Shown here piece by piece: positions 23,864 through 35,485 of a stretch of DNA of 64,000 nucleotides (position 1 is its first letter; every line of letters begins with the position of its first letter). This DNA comes from Rhodosporidiobolus odoratus (lineage: Eukaryota > Basidiomycota > Microbotryomycetes > Sporidiobolales > Sporidiobolaceae). The notes beneath the pieces were generated by a model that did not search any database, was not told where the DNA came from, and saw only the letters and a program-made list of their open reading frames with translations. The stretch covers positions 1,674,001-1,738,000 of the forward strand of contig JAOANU010000001.1 in NCBI GenBank assembly GCA_034387635.1, read 5' to 3'. A program made the translations under genes and the position numbers.

Positions 23864-26800
23864 ATGGCAGACTCACAAGATACCTCGGCCCCTCTACCGC
23901 TTCACCAAACCCTTCAACCATCGACTTCGTCAACCCACACCGCGCTTTCACCTGGCACAGGAGTTGACGCCTCATTCGCCTCGTCTAGCGATCAAGTGCC
24001 GCCGATCAGCATCTCTGAGAATGCATTAATGACACCGACGTCTCCCGTCAGAACCTGTCCTCCCGCGTCGAGTGACTCCTGTCCTCGCCAGCCAATCCAC
24101 CCCGCCGTCACCTCGCCCGCCTCGCCCTCGCCGACGAAGCAGAAACAGCCATCACCGCTTGCGAAGAGTGGTTCAGACTCGCTCATACAACCTTCAGCGG
24201 GTCGAGGGCCGAAGGCGAGCTTGGGTGCAGTCGACCCGCAGACGAAGACGAGACAGCAGACGAGCCCCGCGGCCGATCCGGCAGGTATGGAACCGCCAAG
24301 CCGACCAAAGGAGCGGGTCTATCTTGAGAAGCTCAGATTGTACGAGACAAAAATGGTTCGTAGTTCTCGCTCCCACCTCGCGCTGCTGCTTATACTTGTG
24401 TGTTACAGAAACTCTACATCATCGGTAGCAACGAAGCTGAAACTCGTTACCGTGTTCTCAAGGTCGATCGCGTTGCACCAAGTCGACCGGCCACTGCCTC
24501 GGTTAATGACGAAAAGCCTGTCGGACAAGAAGTGCACGACGAAGAAGCGGAGGAATTGTCGATTTTGGAAGATCCTACGACGTATACACATCACGAGATC
24601 CAGGAGTTGGTGACGACGCTCAAGGCGGGGAATGGCGGTGCGATCAAGGTTACGCCGAGGGAGGTGAAACGAAACATTACCGACCACACGCATTTCTACG
24701 GGCTCATCGGTACGTGTGCTTTCTTTATCTGGCTCGCTGCCAGCATCTAATCGTCCTTCTGTACGCAGGCTTCGTTCGTCTTACCAGCTCTTATCGCCTG
24801 GTACTCATTACCGACCGTCAGAAAGTAGCCTTTCTCGGCGGCCACTACATATGGCATTCAGAGGGCACTCTCCTCTACTCCATCACACCGACATCCCTCA
24901 CTACCTACGCCACCGACGACTACAAGCAGGAAGCGGCGTTCTCGAGTGTGCACCTGAGCAAAGCCTTCTACTTCAGGTGAGCACACCTTGCTACTCCTGC
25001 CTTTCACGGGTTCTGACACTTTCCAGTTCCGCCTCGCAGCTATACGTACAATCTCAGTCACACACTGCAGAACAACCTCCTTCGCGGGCGACAGAGGCTT
25101 CCGCTGAATGACAAGTTTGTGTGGAACTGGCATCTGCTCAACCCCATTCGCCAAGCACTGACCCCGGATAGCCCCTGGATCCTACCACTCATGCATGGCT
25201 TCGTCGACCAAGCGAGTGGGTCCAGCATCATGTCTATAATGCTTCCTTGGGCTCATGATTCTTCGCTTTGACAGAGATCGAGGTATGGCGGCGTACCGTC
25301 TTCGTCACCCTGATCGCTCGGCGCTCTCGTCACTTCGCTGGCGCACGCTTCCTTCGCCGCGGCATCAACGAGCAGGTGTGTTACGCTGTCTCAATTTCCT
25401 GTACCGTCAATCGCTGATCGCCTCGTCAAGAATTCAGGGCTGGGTGGCCAACGACGTAGAGTCGGAGCAAATCGTTTCCGAGGCCAACATCACCCCGTTC
25501 CATATTCGGTCATCTTCGCGATCTCCGTCCGCCCCCGCTCGAGAGATTAGCCCTCGCTATACCTCCTGGGTGCAAATTCGTGGCTCGATTCCCTTTCATT
25601 GGACTCAAGATATATCCAAGGGCGTCATCAAACCCGTCATCATCATGTCGAAGATGGATCCCTATTATGACGCGGCGGCGCAGCATTTTGACCAGCTGTT
25701 CAAGGCATACGGAGGACCCGTGGTGGCCATGAATCTGATCAAGGTAAGTCTGTCGTCTTACCGATAGGCAGACATTGTTGACCTTGGTACGCTGGCTATA
25801 GCAATCCGACAACCGCGAGTCGACGCTCAATCCGCACTTTAGGGAATGCATCCGCTTCCTCAACCAGTCTCTGCCGAACGAGCGTCAGATCGAATACATC
25901 GAGTTTGACATGAACACGGCCAAGAAGTAGTACGTTTTTTCCTGTCCAGACTGTCTCTGACCCCTCGGCTATGGGGACGACCTGGTCGCTGCTCGCCTTG
26001 GTGCACGTCGGTAGCGGAGACTGATCGCAATGGCTTCTTCCCACATACAGCTCGAAATCCTTCGTCAACGAGACGCTTCGAAGGTGTGCGGAGGAGACGC
26101 TCGAGAGAACCCAGTTCTTCCACTCGGGACCAGAGACGCCGTGGCTCGTGCCCCGGGACGAAGAGCTGTGCGCCGTTCTCCTCACCTGCCTAATCCGCAT
26201 ACTCGAACTCATCGTCCGGTCTGCAGGGAGTACGATGAACAGAGAACCACGCCGATGTTGCAGAATGGTGTTGTGAGGACAAACTGCATAGGTACATCAT
26301 CTTTGTTCACTTCTTCCCATATACGCGAGCTGACGTCGCTTCACCTTCGTAGACTGCATCGAGTAAGCCTTCTTCATCCCTCTGCACGCCGGACAGCTTA
26401 CTTACATTTTTGCCACAGCCGTACCAACAACGCTCAAACCGCCATCGCCACCGTCGTCCTCGCTCACCAGCTGAAAGCTCTCGGCATCTTACCGACTGCA
26501 GAATTGCCTGCAGACTGCGACGCGGTCCATCTTCTCGAAGTGCTGTACAAGGCGCACGGCGATTTGCTTGCTATTCAGTACGGCGGTAGTGCGACTGTCA
26601 GTACCATCGATTCTTTCAAGGAAGGGCAAGGCTATACCTTCCGCTCGCGCGACAAAGTCGAGTCAATCAAGCGGCTGTACACAAACGCCTTCAGCGGTGC
26701 GTCAGTGTGCATCTTTGCTCTCGATCACTGTCAGGCATCTGACTCTCGAGCAACATTCATTCGTTCTGCAGATGCCGACAAGCAAGCTGCCATCGACCTC

Positions 26801-27795
26801 TTCCTTGGCATCGCTCCCGCCGTCCCCACTCCTCTAGCCCTCGAAGCTGAGCCGCCTCCTTTGCGGCCCCTCAGCCAGGAGTGGTACACCCCCGCCAACC
26901 TCGCTTCGCACGACCTTGATGCGTCCGAAGTCGTACAACGGCTGCGAGACAGCGCTCTAGCCGAGTACGAGCAGGATCAGGTGGACAATTCGGAAGAATG
27001 GTTCCAACGACTGTATCGGACTCATAAATGGACCGCTTCCGGTAGTACGCTCTTGGCGAAAATGGACGGTACTCTCAAGCCGCCGAAGCACTTGTACGTC
27101 TTCGTCAAGATTCGTGCTCACGACGCGCTGACCGCCTTCGGCATCATCAGATATGACCCACCAATATCGCCTTTTGCTTCGAGACGACCCTACCTTGCCG
27201 TTCCTCCTCGGTGAGTTTGCGCAGGATATCGTAGCTGCATTCTCGCCTGCTTGCTCGCGCCTCGTACTGACTCGGTCTCGCCTGCAGCTTGAGGAAGCCA
27301 CCGAACAAGTCCAGCAGCTCGACGTCGGGGCATACCCCCCTTCCCGCCGCTTCTCGGCACTCCGACAGCTTGTCCAGCTCCACTGGACTCGGTGACTCGG
27401 CGAACCGCACCTCTCACGTCGCGCTCGCGGCCTCGACTCGCGCTGCCGCCATCTCCTCGGCGCCGATCGCTCAGCTTGCGACAAATCTCCTCACGCCGAG
27501 GGTTCGACCACAGGAGAAGCGCGAGTACGCAGCCTGGGCAACACAGTTCCAAGGCGGAACGCGGCCTACGGACGAAAGCGTGACGGAGAAGGACCGGCAG
27601 ATGTACTCGCAGAACGCGAGCTTTACCTTTAAACGGGCGTCATACCGCGATGTTGCCGTTTTCGAGGCCACCACGCTTGCGGGGCAACCGGTCAAGACGC
27701 TGAGCACCGGTTCGGAAGACGTCCCGACGCAGAGTACAAGCCTATACAAGGAGTATTGCAGCGGCGAGGGAGCTGATGGGTGGAAAATGAGCTGA
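23864..27795 (+). CDS. FIG4: SAC-domain phosphoinositide 5-phosphatase, FIG4 type
   Basis: Fig4 removes the 5-phosphate of PI(3,5)P2 on the vacuole/late endosome and works in the Fab1(PIKfyve)-Vac14 complex. Translation starts at ATG 23864; the first 150 residues are low-complexity. The SAC region shows [67 protein letters not shown] and, spliced from three exons, the catalytic CX5R(T/S) loop [18 protein letters not shown]. The next block, [10 protein letters not shown], is Fig4-like, not Sac1-like. The middle exon of the catalytic loop is only 10 bases (26353-26362), flanked by introns 26292-26352 and 26363-26418. More than ten exons in all; the protein ends at TGA 27793-27795. No membrane segment is visible, as expected for Fig4. 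Assignment is strong. Confidence 0.92.
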
Positions 27796-28344
27796 GAAGG
27801 TCAAAGGTGGGGAAGTCCGCGAGCCGAACCGGGGTTTTTTCTGGGTTTTTCTGTTTTTCTTTGTGATTAGCCGTGTCCATGTTGTTGTTAGCTTTCTGTT
27901 TGACTGTGATGTGTGGCAATCTTGATGCGAGGTGTGGTGAACCGAGACATTTGATCGGAAGCATTGGCAGGTTGGGAATCTGTCTCCGGCCCATCTTGTG
28001 CCACTCTCCTCTTGTGCTCACGGGTGAAGCGTCAAGTGCTGAACAGTCAGCTACTCGTCAACTCTACCCCAGTCTGTCACTCTAGTCGAGTGATCGCGAG
28101 CTCAGTTCTCTCTCGCCCGCCAGCTCCCCTCGAATCCCGAACTTGCCATCCCTCTCACCCGTCACCACCTCGACATGCAGCTTTGATTCAACCAGATCGT
28201 GAGTGCATCTACTTTCGGCTACCTCTGAGTACAACTCGCGCGTTATACGGTGCGATAGCGGACAAGCTAACTTTCGGTTGCTCCAGCAACTTCGCACCGC
28301 CCTATTAGCTCGCTCTCACGACTTTGACGACTCGAGCGGACGCT
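27796..28344. other. Intergenic region with a probable 5'-UTR intron
   Basis: 549 bases between the FIG4-like stop and the next start. Positions 28199-28286 look like an 88-base intron in the leader of the downstream gene: donor GTGAGT, a GCTAAC branch site close to the end and a CTCCAG acceptor. The rest shows T-rich sequence just after the FIG4 stop and no other feature. Confidence 0.5.
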
Positions 28345-31310
28345 ATGGACTCGTATCTGGACCCCGCTCTCGACAGCACCCTCGCCTTCCTTCATCCCGC
28401 CCATTCCGCCGACCCTACCCTCGTTTCGAACCAGGAACCCTTCGAGTCCTACGACCTTTGGTTCGGACACGCTCCCGCTCCGACCTACGATGCGCAGAGC
28501 ATGCTCAGTGTGTCGCAGGACGGGTCTGCGGCTGGTCCGCCGCTTGATGCGAGGTCGGGACAAGGCACCGTCGCCGCCTCACACCCCTTCGAGGTCCTAG
28601 GCAGCGGGATGGCGTCGCGGGGTAACGCCGGCTCCATCTCGCCGCTCGAGGGAAGCGTCGGTACGACCATAGGAACAAGCCATAATATCCACATGTCCTA
28701 TGGCGGAGCGGACTTCAGCCCTGAGTTCCTCGGATCGACCAGCGTTGCGAGCGGAACGGCGACTCGACACTTGCCCGCGATTCAGCACTCGTACACTCCC
28801 GCCGGCTCCTCTGTCGCGCCGCAGCCCAACGCTATGAGCGGTACCGATCCGTCAACGTTCTCGATCGCGGCTTACGGCGACAACGCTTCACCCTCTTCTT
28901 CGAAACGGTCCGCTGTACATCAAGCACCCTCGGCCTACTCGCCCGCTCGCAACACTCGCAGAAGTGTCAAGCCACTTCGGTCCTCCTCTAACGTCGCTAC
29001 CGTCGCACGAAGCGGAACGAAGACGCCGAAAACGCCTCAAGCGGACGAGTCCGTTCCGGAAGCGGCTCTTCACCTCCTGCGCCTCGCTGGCACGGCGGAC
29101 GGCTCTGCCGGATCGGTGGCGACCAACTCGACAGGACGCGACGACGACCGCAGCGACGAGGACGCAGAAGGCGAGAGCGACGACACGAGCATCCACTCCA
29201 TCGACGTCCTCAAACCGCTCGGACAGCTCTTCGCCGATCCGAACGGAGGCGGTCTTCACCATGGTCAACTCGAGACTCGAGTATGGCTGCATAACCCGGA
29301 TCAACCCCCCCTGCACGTGCAGCGTGGCGGCGGACCCGGAAGTCGTCGGCCGAGTGTGACGAGCTCCGCCACGAGTACGCGGGTTCGACAGCACATTCCC
29401 GCCCGCGCGCAAAGGGAGACCAGTATCGCCTCCAGCCGGTCGAGGGCACCGAGCGAGGCTCCTTCCTTCGCCTCCCTCCACCATGCGACGGGCTCTTCCT
29501 CACAGCAATCCCCCGCCGGTAGTCGTCGTCAGAGTGCTCGCGTACGGAAAACTGTACTGCCGACGCAGCCTACCGTGGCAGACTCGGACGATGGAGAGAG
29601 CGAGGGCGAGTACAAGGAAGATGACGGCGATGCGGAAGAGGACAGCGATTCGGGAAGGAAAGGCAAGAAGCGGGGTGGGAAGTCGTCGGCGAAGAAGGGC
29701 AAAGGTAAGCGAACCTCGTCGGCCGGGACATCCCAGCCAGCGAAGAAGGCCCGCACCTCTTCCGCCTCCTCAGCCCCTCCCGCTTCCCCATCCGCCTCAT
29801 TGCTCCCGCCTCGCAAAGCCCGTCGTCAAGGCTTCATTCCCGTCAACCTTCAAAACCGCACCTTCCCTGCACACGTCGAAGTCAGCGCAGAATTCCCACG
29901 CTTCTACCGCAACTTCCCCATCTCTACCGCCTTCCCTCCAGAATCCTACGTTCTTCAAGCGCCCAATGTCGCTCGCGCAGCTGCTCGTCGCGCTCAGCAA
30001 CAACAACAGCTACAAGTCCAGCAGATCGCCGCTCAGCAGTACGCCCAGGGTCACTCAGGTTACAACGCGCTGCCGACACCGCCTACGCCGATGTACGACG
30101 CGTACTTTGGACAGGCTTTCCACCAGCAACAGGTCAGCACACCGCTCGCGTCGATGGGATCCCAGCAGGGTATTCCTCAACAAGGCTTTACTGTCGACGC
30201 CAACGGGAACCTTCACATTCACGACTTCCACCTTCCTGCACCGCCTTCTCACCAGCATCCCGTTACACATTCCCACTCTCACGCCATACTCCCTACTCAG
30301 AACTCCCTTGCTCACCCCCTTCCTGTTCCGCAACACCAGCAATCCTACCAGCAACCGCAAACCCAACACTCCATGTCCCCTCCCGCCCTGCCATCCGCCG
30401 CTGCCTCGACCTCTACTTCGGTAGCTGCCTCTCCAGTCGTATCAGGTGCCTCCACGCCCAGTGCCACGACGGTACCTAGCATTCCGGGCCCGGACGGCAT
30501 CCCCATCCTCCAGCCTCCGCCCGAGGCGAAGTGGAACAAGCCTGGTGATCCGCTCAGTCTTTATTGGCCGAGGTTCGTCAAGGGTAACGCGGACGACAAG
30601 TGTGGAATGTGCCCGATCTGCGCGGAGCCGAAAGAGAGGGGCGGGGAGGGTGAGGCAAAGTGGCTCAAGGTACGTTTCTTTCGTCTTGCTCCTCAAGCCG
30701 TTCGTCCAGTCGCCACAGCATCGCTGATACCGAACATCGCTCGCTGCAGCTCAAGAATAGTAGCTACGTCTACCACATGTCGTACGCGCATGGCTTGTCG
30801 AACCTTACCGGTAGGCTGCATAGATAATTTCCCTAGACATCTGCTTACCTCCTTCGCTACGACAGGTCTTCCCTTCTCTCCGCCTATTCAGCTGCGTGTC
30901 GTACCGACGAACAACAAGACCAAGGACACACGTGCTGAGATGACGGAAGGAATGTGCCACAAGGCATGTTCTCGTTCCTCGTTGGGTCCTCAGCGCGTAC
31001 TGACTTTCTTTTCCGGCTCCTACAGTGTAACGGCTGGATCCCTCTTCTGAGCATCAAGAATGTCGAGGCGAATGTGCCGGAGCTGATCTGGTGGAAGGTG
31101 CGTCTCACCTTTCCTTTCTACTCGCCTTTCTTCGTACTGAACCTTTTCTTCTGTTTACAGCACGCCAAGAAGTGTCACGGCGAGACGACCATGGAAGGCG
31201 AGGCCGACCCTTACGTCGTCGACAACGTCTACGACCTCGTTCAACGCCGCCGGGTCGAACACCAACACAACGCAGCGGCAGCTCAAGCGGCGGCGCAGGC
31301 TCTCCGCTAG
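28345..31310 (+). CDS. Transcription regulator with Rua1-type C-terminal zinc module
   Basis: The start is ATG 28345 (MDSYLDPALDSTLAFL). The first 770 residues are low-complexity: Ser/Thr/Pro-rich, a basic Lys/Gly patch (GRKGKKRGGKSSAKKGKGK) and Gln/His-rich stretches, as in many fungal transcription factors. The C-terminus, assembled from four exons, has YWPRFVKG, CGMCPICAEP, WLKLKNSSYVYHMSYAHGLS, MCHKCNGWIPL and WWKHAKKCHG. This is the cysteine/histidine-rich module first named for the Ustilago regulator Rua1 (ustilagic acid biosynthesis), found across fungi. The intron before the CNGWI exon (30964-31025) appears to start with GC. Target genes cannot be inferred. Stop TAG 31308-31310. Confidence 0.82.
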
Positions 31311-32338
31311 AGTTCTGGTACATTCTCCCTCCTCCAACCCTATCGCTTTCCTTTCATCGGCTCCAATTCCGCATAGGTTCCTACAATCATCATCAGCATC
31401 ATCCGACAAAAAGTAGCCAACCCCTCTCTTCCGAATCGTTTTTGACGGGAGACAGGCCAATCTCTATGCTTCCCATCTTAGACCATCTGCACCTCCTCAT
31501 CTCGTACATTCGGCTTCTCCCCATCCTCATACACATACACAATGCCGCCCCTTATGCCTCACCGACGCCGTCACCCTCTCCTCCCAAATGCTCCTCCTCT
31601 CTTCGCCTTTCCTCGTCCATCTCTTTATTACCCTACCCCTTTCCGGTTCTAACGACTCCAGTCTCGAGCTCCAAAAACATGTTTGTGCCCACTCTTGCCT
31701 CCCTCTCTAACATGTGTATGTTTGTCACACTACCTCTTGATCTTGCTCTCTCTTTTTTTCTCCTACTCCCAATCAGTGCGTTATTTGTGCCAACTCCTTC
31801 CTCCCTCTCTCCTCTTCTCCTCCGCCCTCGGCTCCCTCCAACCCTTCCCTTCATCGACGATGGAAAAAAGTAACCCATCCATGTACCCCTGCGCCTTTCG
31901 CGTTTCCTTTCTTTCTTTTCGGGTTCTCTTGTGTGTGCTATCGGGGGCTTGGGCGAGTTGGTCCGGAGGAGGCGCAAGGACTAGAGGAGGGTAGGTAGTA
32001 GTGCATTCGGCTCGGGGCCTGTTCGGGGGTGGAACAAATGCATGGTCTGTCTTCTTAAGGCTTTTCGGCCCGTACGCCGTGAAGAGCAGCTCAGAAGAAA
32101 ACGCGGCAAGATAACGAAGGAGCGGCAAGGTAGACGGTCAAGTGGTGGGCAAAAGCTGTGTTCTCCGAGAGCTACGGCAGGTAAATCTACGGGAGTTACT
32201 CGCTGGTTTGCACGACGGCTCGAGACCGTGCGACAGCGGCTTTGTCGCCGCGGCGCGACCGCATCCTCCGTATGCGCCGATATGCCAGGCGGTGTGGCGA
32301 ATGGATCCTGCGTTCTAGCCACCTGTGTCGGCAGAGGA
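31311..32338. other. Convergent 3' intergenic region, about 1 kb
   Basis: This lies between the stop codons of the Rua1-module gene (+) and the PIN gene (-). The first two thirds are pyrimidine-rich with CT runs (for example around 31740-31830). Open frames on both strands lack recognisable motifs and overlap each other. I see no RNA gene. Confidence 0.5.
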
Positions 32339-33805
32339 TCAGGGCACAAACAGTGTCCTTCCCCCGGTCCCAGTCGCGGTCGGTCCGCTGTTGCCGGCAC
32401 CATTACCGCCACTACCGACCTGTGACCCTTCCCCTCTCCCCCTTGCTCCTCGACCTCCGCCCCGTCCTCCTCCTCTCCCTCCCCTTCCGCCTGCAAACGC
32501 CCCCTCCCGCTCCCTCTCCCTCTCCCTCTCCTTCTGAGCCTGCTGCGCCTTCGCCAGACTCTTGAACCAAGCCTGGGCTGCAACAACCTCTGAAGAAGGG
32601 ACAGTGTAGAGCGTTGGGTTTTCCGCTTCTTGTCTCAAGTCGGAGGGGTTGTCATCGATTCGAGCGTTTTCCGGAGAGGGAGAGGGAGAGGGAGAGGGAG
32701 AGGGGAAGAACGTGCGAAGGTAGTAAGAGAGGGCGTCGCCGGAGGAGAGGGAGAGGAAATCAGTTTGTCGCGACGATGCCTGGTGATCTTGTCGGGATGA
32801 GGAGGACGGCTTGCGAGGGGAGGTTTGTTGCCGGATTAGGTTGGTGAGGGAGTTGTGTTGAGGTGCGGGGACGGAGAGGAGCGAGTTGTAGACAGCGCCA
32901 ATGGGAGTTGCGGTGGTTGACGAGGAGGACGGGCGGGAAGAGGATCGCGAGGAGGAAGCGGCGGCAGTGATTTGCTCGTGTTGCTTCTTTCGGAAGTAGA
33001 GCACGCATTGCAGCGCAGGACGGAGGGAGCGAGGGATGTCGTTCGCGGTCGGCACGGGCAGAGGCTGAGGCTCCTCACCCTCTGCAGGCGGCGGAACTTG
33101 CACCCCCGCAGGGAGTTCAACCTCCCACCCGTCCGGGACCGTGAACATTTCTTCGACTTCGCTCCAGGGTGACTCTTCTTCGGGTTTCTGTGCTCTGAGA
33201 CGAATGCGACCGTCGGCCTCGGCAGGGGGGAAGGCCGAGGTAAGTTGGCGAGCGATGTTGAGCTGGGTTTCGAGGAAGAGGGTGGCGAGGCGAGCCGAGT
33301 CGGAAAGTGGAGGCTGGGCGCGTTTAAGGACATCGAGAGTAGACAGGGCTGGGTGAGGAACCGTCAGCACGGCGGTGAGCAGGCTTGAGGATGAAATAGA
33401 CGGACCGGAAAGGGGAACGACAAGCTGGTAAGTGTCCTCCCTGACCCATCTCTTGAGGACAGGCAGGGCGTGTACGAGCACGCTAGCGTCGACGACCCTG
33501 AGCTCTCGTTTCCTGTTGCCGCCTCGCGCTGGAGTGGCGGCTGCTCCTCCCCGACCTCTGCCGCGCCCTGTTGCCCCACCTCGGCCTGTCCCACTCAGGT
33601 CGCGGGAGAAGGCGAGCTTGTCTACGGATGCTTCGAGTTCGGATACGCGGTGGGCGAGGAAAGCGGCGCCCATTGCCTTTGAGAGACGTTGTCGCTGCGA
33701 AGGAGGACGAGGGGGAGAGAGGTTAGCGAGGTGAGCGAGGAGGCAGTGCGGAAGTGAGAAAGGAAGGGGTGGTACCTTTTGTTCTTGTGATTCATCTGAT
33801 GCCAT
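32339..33805 (-). CDS. PIN-domain protein with Arg/Gly-rich C-terminus
   Basis: The frame starts at ATG 33805 (MASDESQEQK). A probable 81-base intron without stops follows at once (GTACCA..CTAAC..CGCAG), joining to RQRLSKAMGAAFLAHRVSEL. A short RG-rich linker precedes the PIN core: LRVVDASVLVHALPVLKRWV (first catalytic Asp) and VVPLSGPSISSS. PIN domains are metal-dependent RNases; the placement next to an RGG-rich tail recalls Nmd4/Smg-type mRNA decay factors, but that link is inference. The second half is low-complexity: two hexanucleotide tracts encode SPSPSPSP and EREREREG, then GGRGGRGGGRGGG, typical RNA-binding RGG sequence. Stop at 32339. Confidence 0.75.
   Translation of the reverse strand: MASDESQEQKVPPLPFSLPHCLLAHLANLSPPRPPSQRQRLSKAMGAAFLAHRVSELEASVDKLAFSRDLSGTGRGGATGRGRGRGGAAATPARGGNRKRELRVVDASVLVHALPVLKRWVREDTYQLVVPLSGPSISSSSLLTAVLTVPHPALSTLDVLKRAQPPLSDSARLATLFLETQLNIARQLTSAFPPAEADGRIRLRAQKPEEESPWSEVEEMFTVPDGWEVELPAGVQVPPPAEGEEPQPLPVPTANDIPRSLRPALQCVLYFRKKQHEQITAAASSSRSSSRPSSSSTTATPIGAVYNSLLSVPAPQHNSLTNLIRQQTSPRKPSSSSRQDHQASSRQTDFLSLSSGDALSYYLRTFFPSPSPSPSPSPENARIDDNPSDLRQEAENPTLYTVPSSEVVAAQAWFKSLAKAQQAQKEREREREREGAFAGGRGGRGGGRGGGRGARGRGEGSQVGSGGNGAGNSGPTATGTGGRTLFVP
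32505..32704. repeat. Two oppositely oriented hexanucleotide tracts inside the PIN gene
   Basis: On the + strand a CTCCCT-type tract (about 32509-32531) is followed 140 bases later by a GAGAGG tract (about 32673-32704). They are the same hexamer in inverted orientation. On the coding strand one reads Glu-Arg repeats, the other Ser-Pro repeats. Confidence 0.75.
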
Positions 33806-33912
33806 GCTGCTTGTCACTGTTTGAGGTGTTCGAGGTTGTTACGAGCAACGTTTGAGGACAGAGGAGAGTCCTCTTCATCTCATCACGCCTCTCTCCCTCG
33901 TACACCGCCACC

Positions 33913-35227
33913 ATGAGCTTCCTACTTGCCGCCATATCACTTGCAGTAGCGGCACACGCCCTCCCGACCCCGTCCCGTGCACAAATCGCACCTCTCCCCT
34001 CCTTGACCTCCTTCTTCCCCGGGCCACTGCTCGCCAGTAACTTGTCCGGCAGACCCACCTTCTCTCAAATCGTCAGCTTCGGTGACTCGTGGAGCGATGA
34101 TGGGCACGCCGGTAGACCTCTGCCTCGATCGAACAGGCTAGCTGAGTGACCCACGCTGCTCCTGATTTTGCCCTTTTTTCTTCATCCCGGCTGCAGAACC
34201 GGTGCTTTCCGCTTGACGAATGAAACATGGCCGAGCGACCTACACTACGACGGTCACCGCTTCACCAACGGACTTACCTTTGGCGAGCAGCTGGCGAAAG
34301 GGCTAGGTGTGAGTCACAGCAGCCTGGGTGCGCCGTTCCTCCGCCCGTCTGCTGCTAGAGCTTGTGGCTTAGACTGGTCACACTGTCAGCTGTTGCTGGG
34401 GCAACGACCAACAGTACACTGGCGCAAGGCTATACCGGCAGGAACTTCACCATACCCGTGAAGAGCCTGCACGACCAAAGTTGATACTTTCATCCAGTCT
34501 ACTCCGATCCGACCGATTGCGCTCTACATTCTGCAAGGCGGCCTCAATGACTTCCTATTCGGTCAAGTTGATGGCATGGTCAGCGCGAAGGATTCGGCAA
34601 ACAGCCTGGGAAACGCGATGCTGCAGCTCGCAAACTGGGGTGCGTTGCTTCTCTATCCTTCGTGCACGCGCGTCTCACTGAGAGTCCTTTCACTGTGCAG
34701 GCGCACAGTACATCCTCCTGCTCGACCTTCCGAACACCTCCCCTTTTTACCCCTACACGACCCTGAACCCCTTCGCCTCCGCCCCACTCGCCAATTTCAC
34801 CCGAGATTTCCGCGACGCGCTCTACTCGTTCGATATGCAACGTGCGAACGTCGCTATCGTCGATGTCTTTGCGCTGTTCAGCGAGCTGGAGGATACGCCG
34901 GAGACCTTTGGCTTTGCCGGTGAGACGCTAGGGAGGGCCTGTCTGGAGGGAGGCGAGTCGGTTCTCGCCCATACCCTTCGTACTGTTCTGACGCAGCAGT
35001 TCTCGATTGCAGTCTATGGGGAGGCAAGTAAGGTGACGGTGTGCAACAAGCCGACGTCCTATCTCTGGTGGGACGAGGTGAGTTTTCGATCTTTCTCCCT
35101 CGCCGGCCGGAAAGGCGCACTCAGCAGTCTCTATCACGCTCCGCAGTTCAACCCAACCAATCTGACTCACTCCTACATTGCCTCTCTCGCCTATGGAACC
35201 CTCAAACAGCAGCAGTGGGTGGTCTAA
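33913..35227 (+). CDS. Secreted GDSL (SGNH) esterase/lipase with an apparent frameshift
   Basis: The start is ATG 33913 with a clear signal peptide (FLLAAISLAVAAHA). The SGNH blocks are block I FGDSWSDDG (nucleophile Ser), TGAFRLTNETWP, the Asn block QGGLNDFLFG, and a C-terminal WWDE spliced to FNPTNLTHSYIA (catalytic Asp/His). This is the layout of fungal carbohydrate-ester or lipid GDSL hydrolases (CE16-like). The first intron (34104-34196) fits only with a GC donor, giving DDGTGAF. In exon 3 the frame VKSLHDQ runs into a stop, while the next codons VDTFIQSTP continue in another frame; removing one A of the AAA at 34477-34479 restores the classic DQVDTF. So the gene is either a recent pseudogene or carries a sequencing error. 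The rest is well conserved. Confidence 0.8.
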
Positions 35228-35485
35228 AGCTGTTCTCTCTCCTCCTCCCGCGGGCTGTTTCTTTTTTCGGGTTATCCTGCTGCCGTTCCGGTTGTTGTGG
35301 TTCGTAGCTTAGACACTTGTATCTCCCAACTCAGTAACCGTGCACATGGTGTTGTCATCTTCGCTCCCCGTACGTGTTCAGCAATATCAACCTGTTCTCG
35401 ATTGACTTGTGGTTCTCCTCGGCGCCGGCGCGTTTTGCTCCCTTCTCTTCTCTTCACCACTTCATTCTCTTGCGAAGGACCCACT

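Noticed and set aside
31091..31873. 260-codon plus-strand open frame
   Set aside because: It overlaps the last exon of the Rua1-module gene out of frame and continues into CT-rich 3' sequence.
32505..32704. CRISPR-like or satellite array
   Set aside because: The repeats are short hexanucleotide tracts in a coding region, without spacers.
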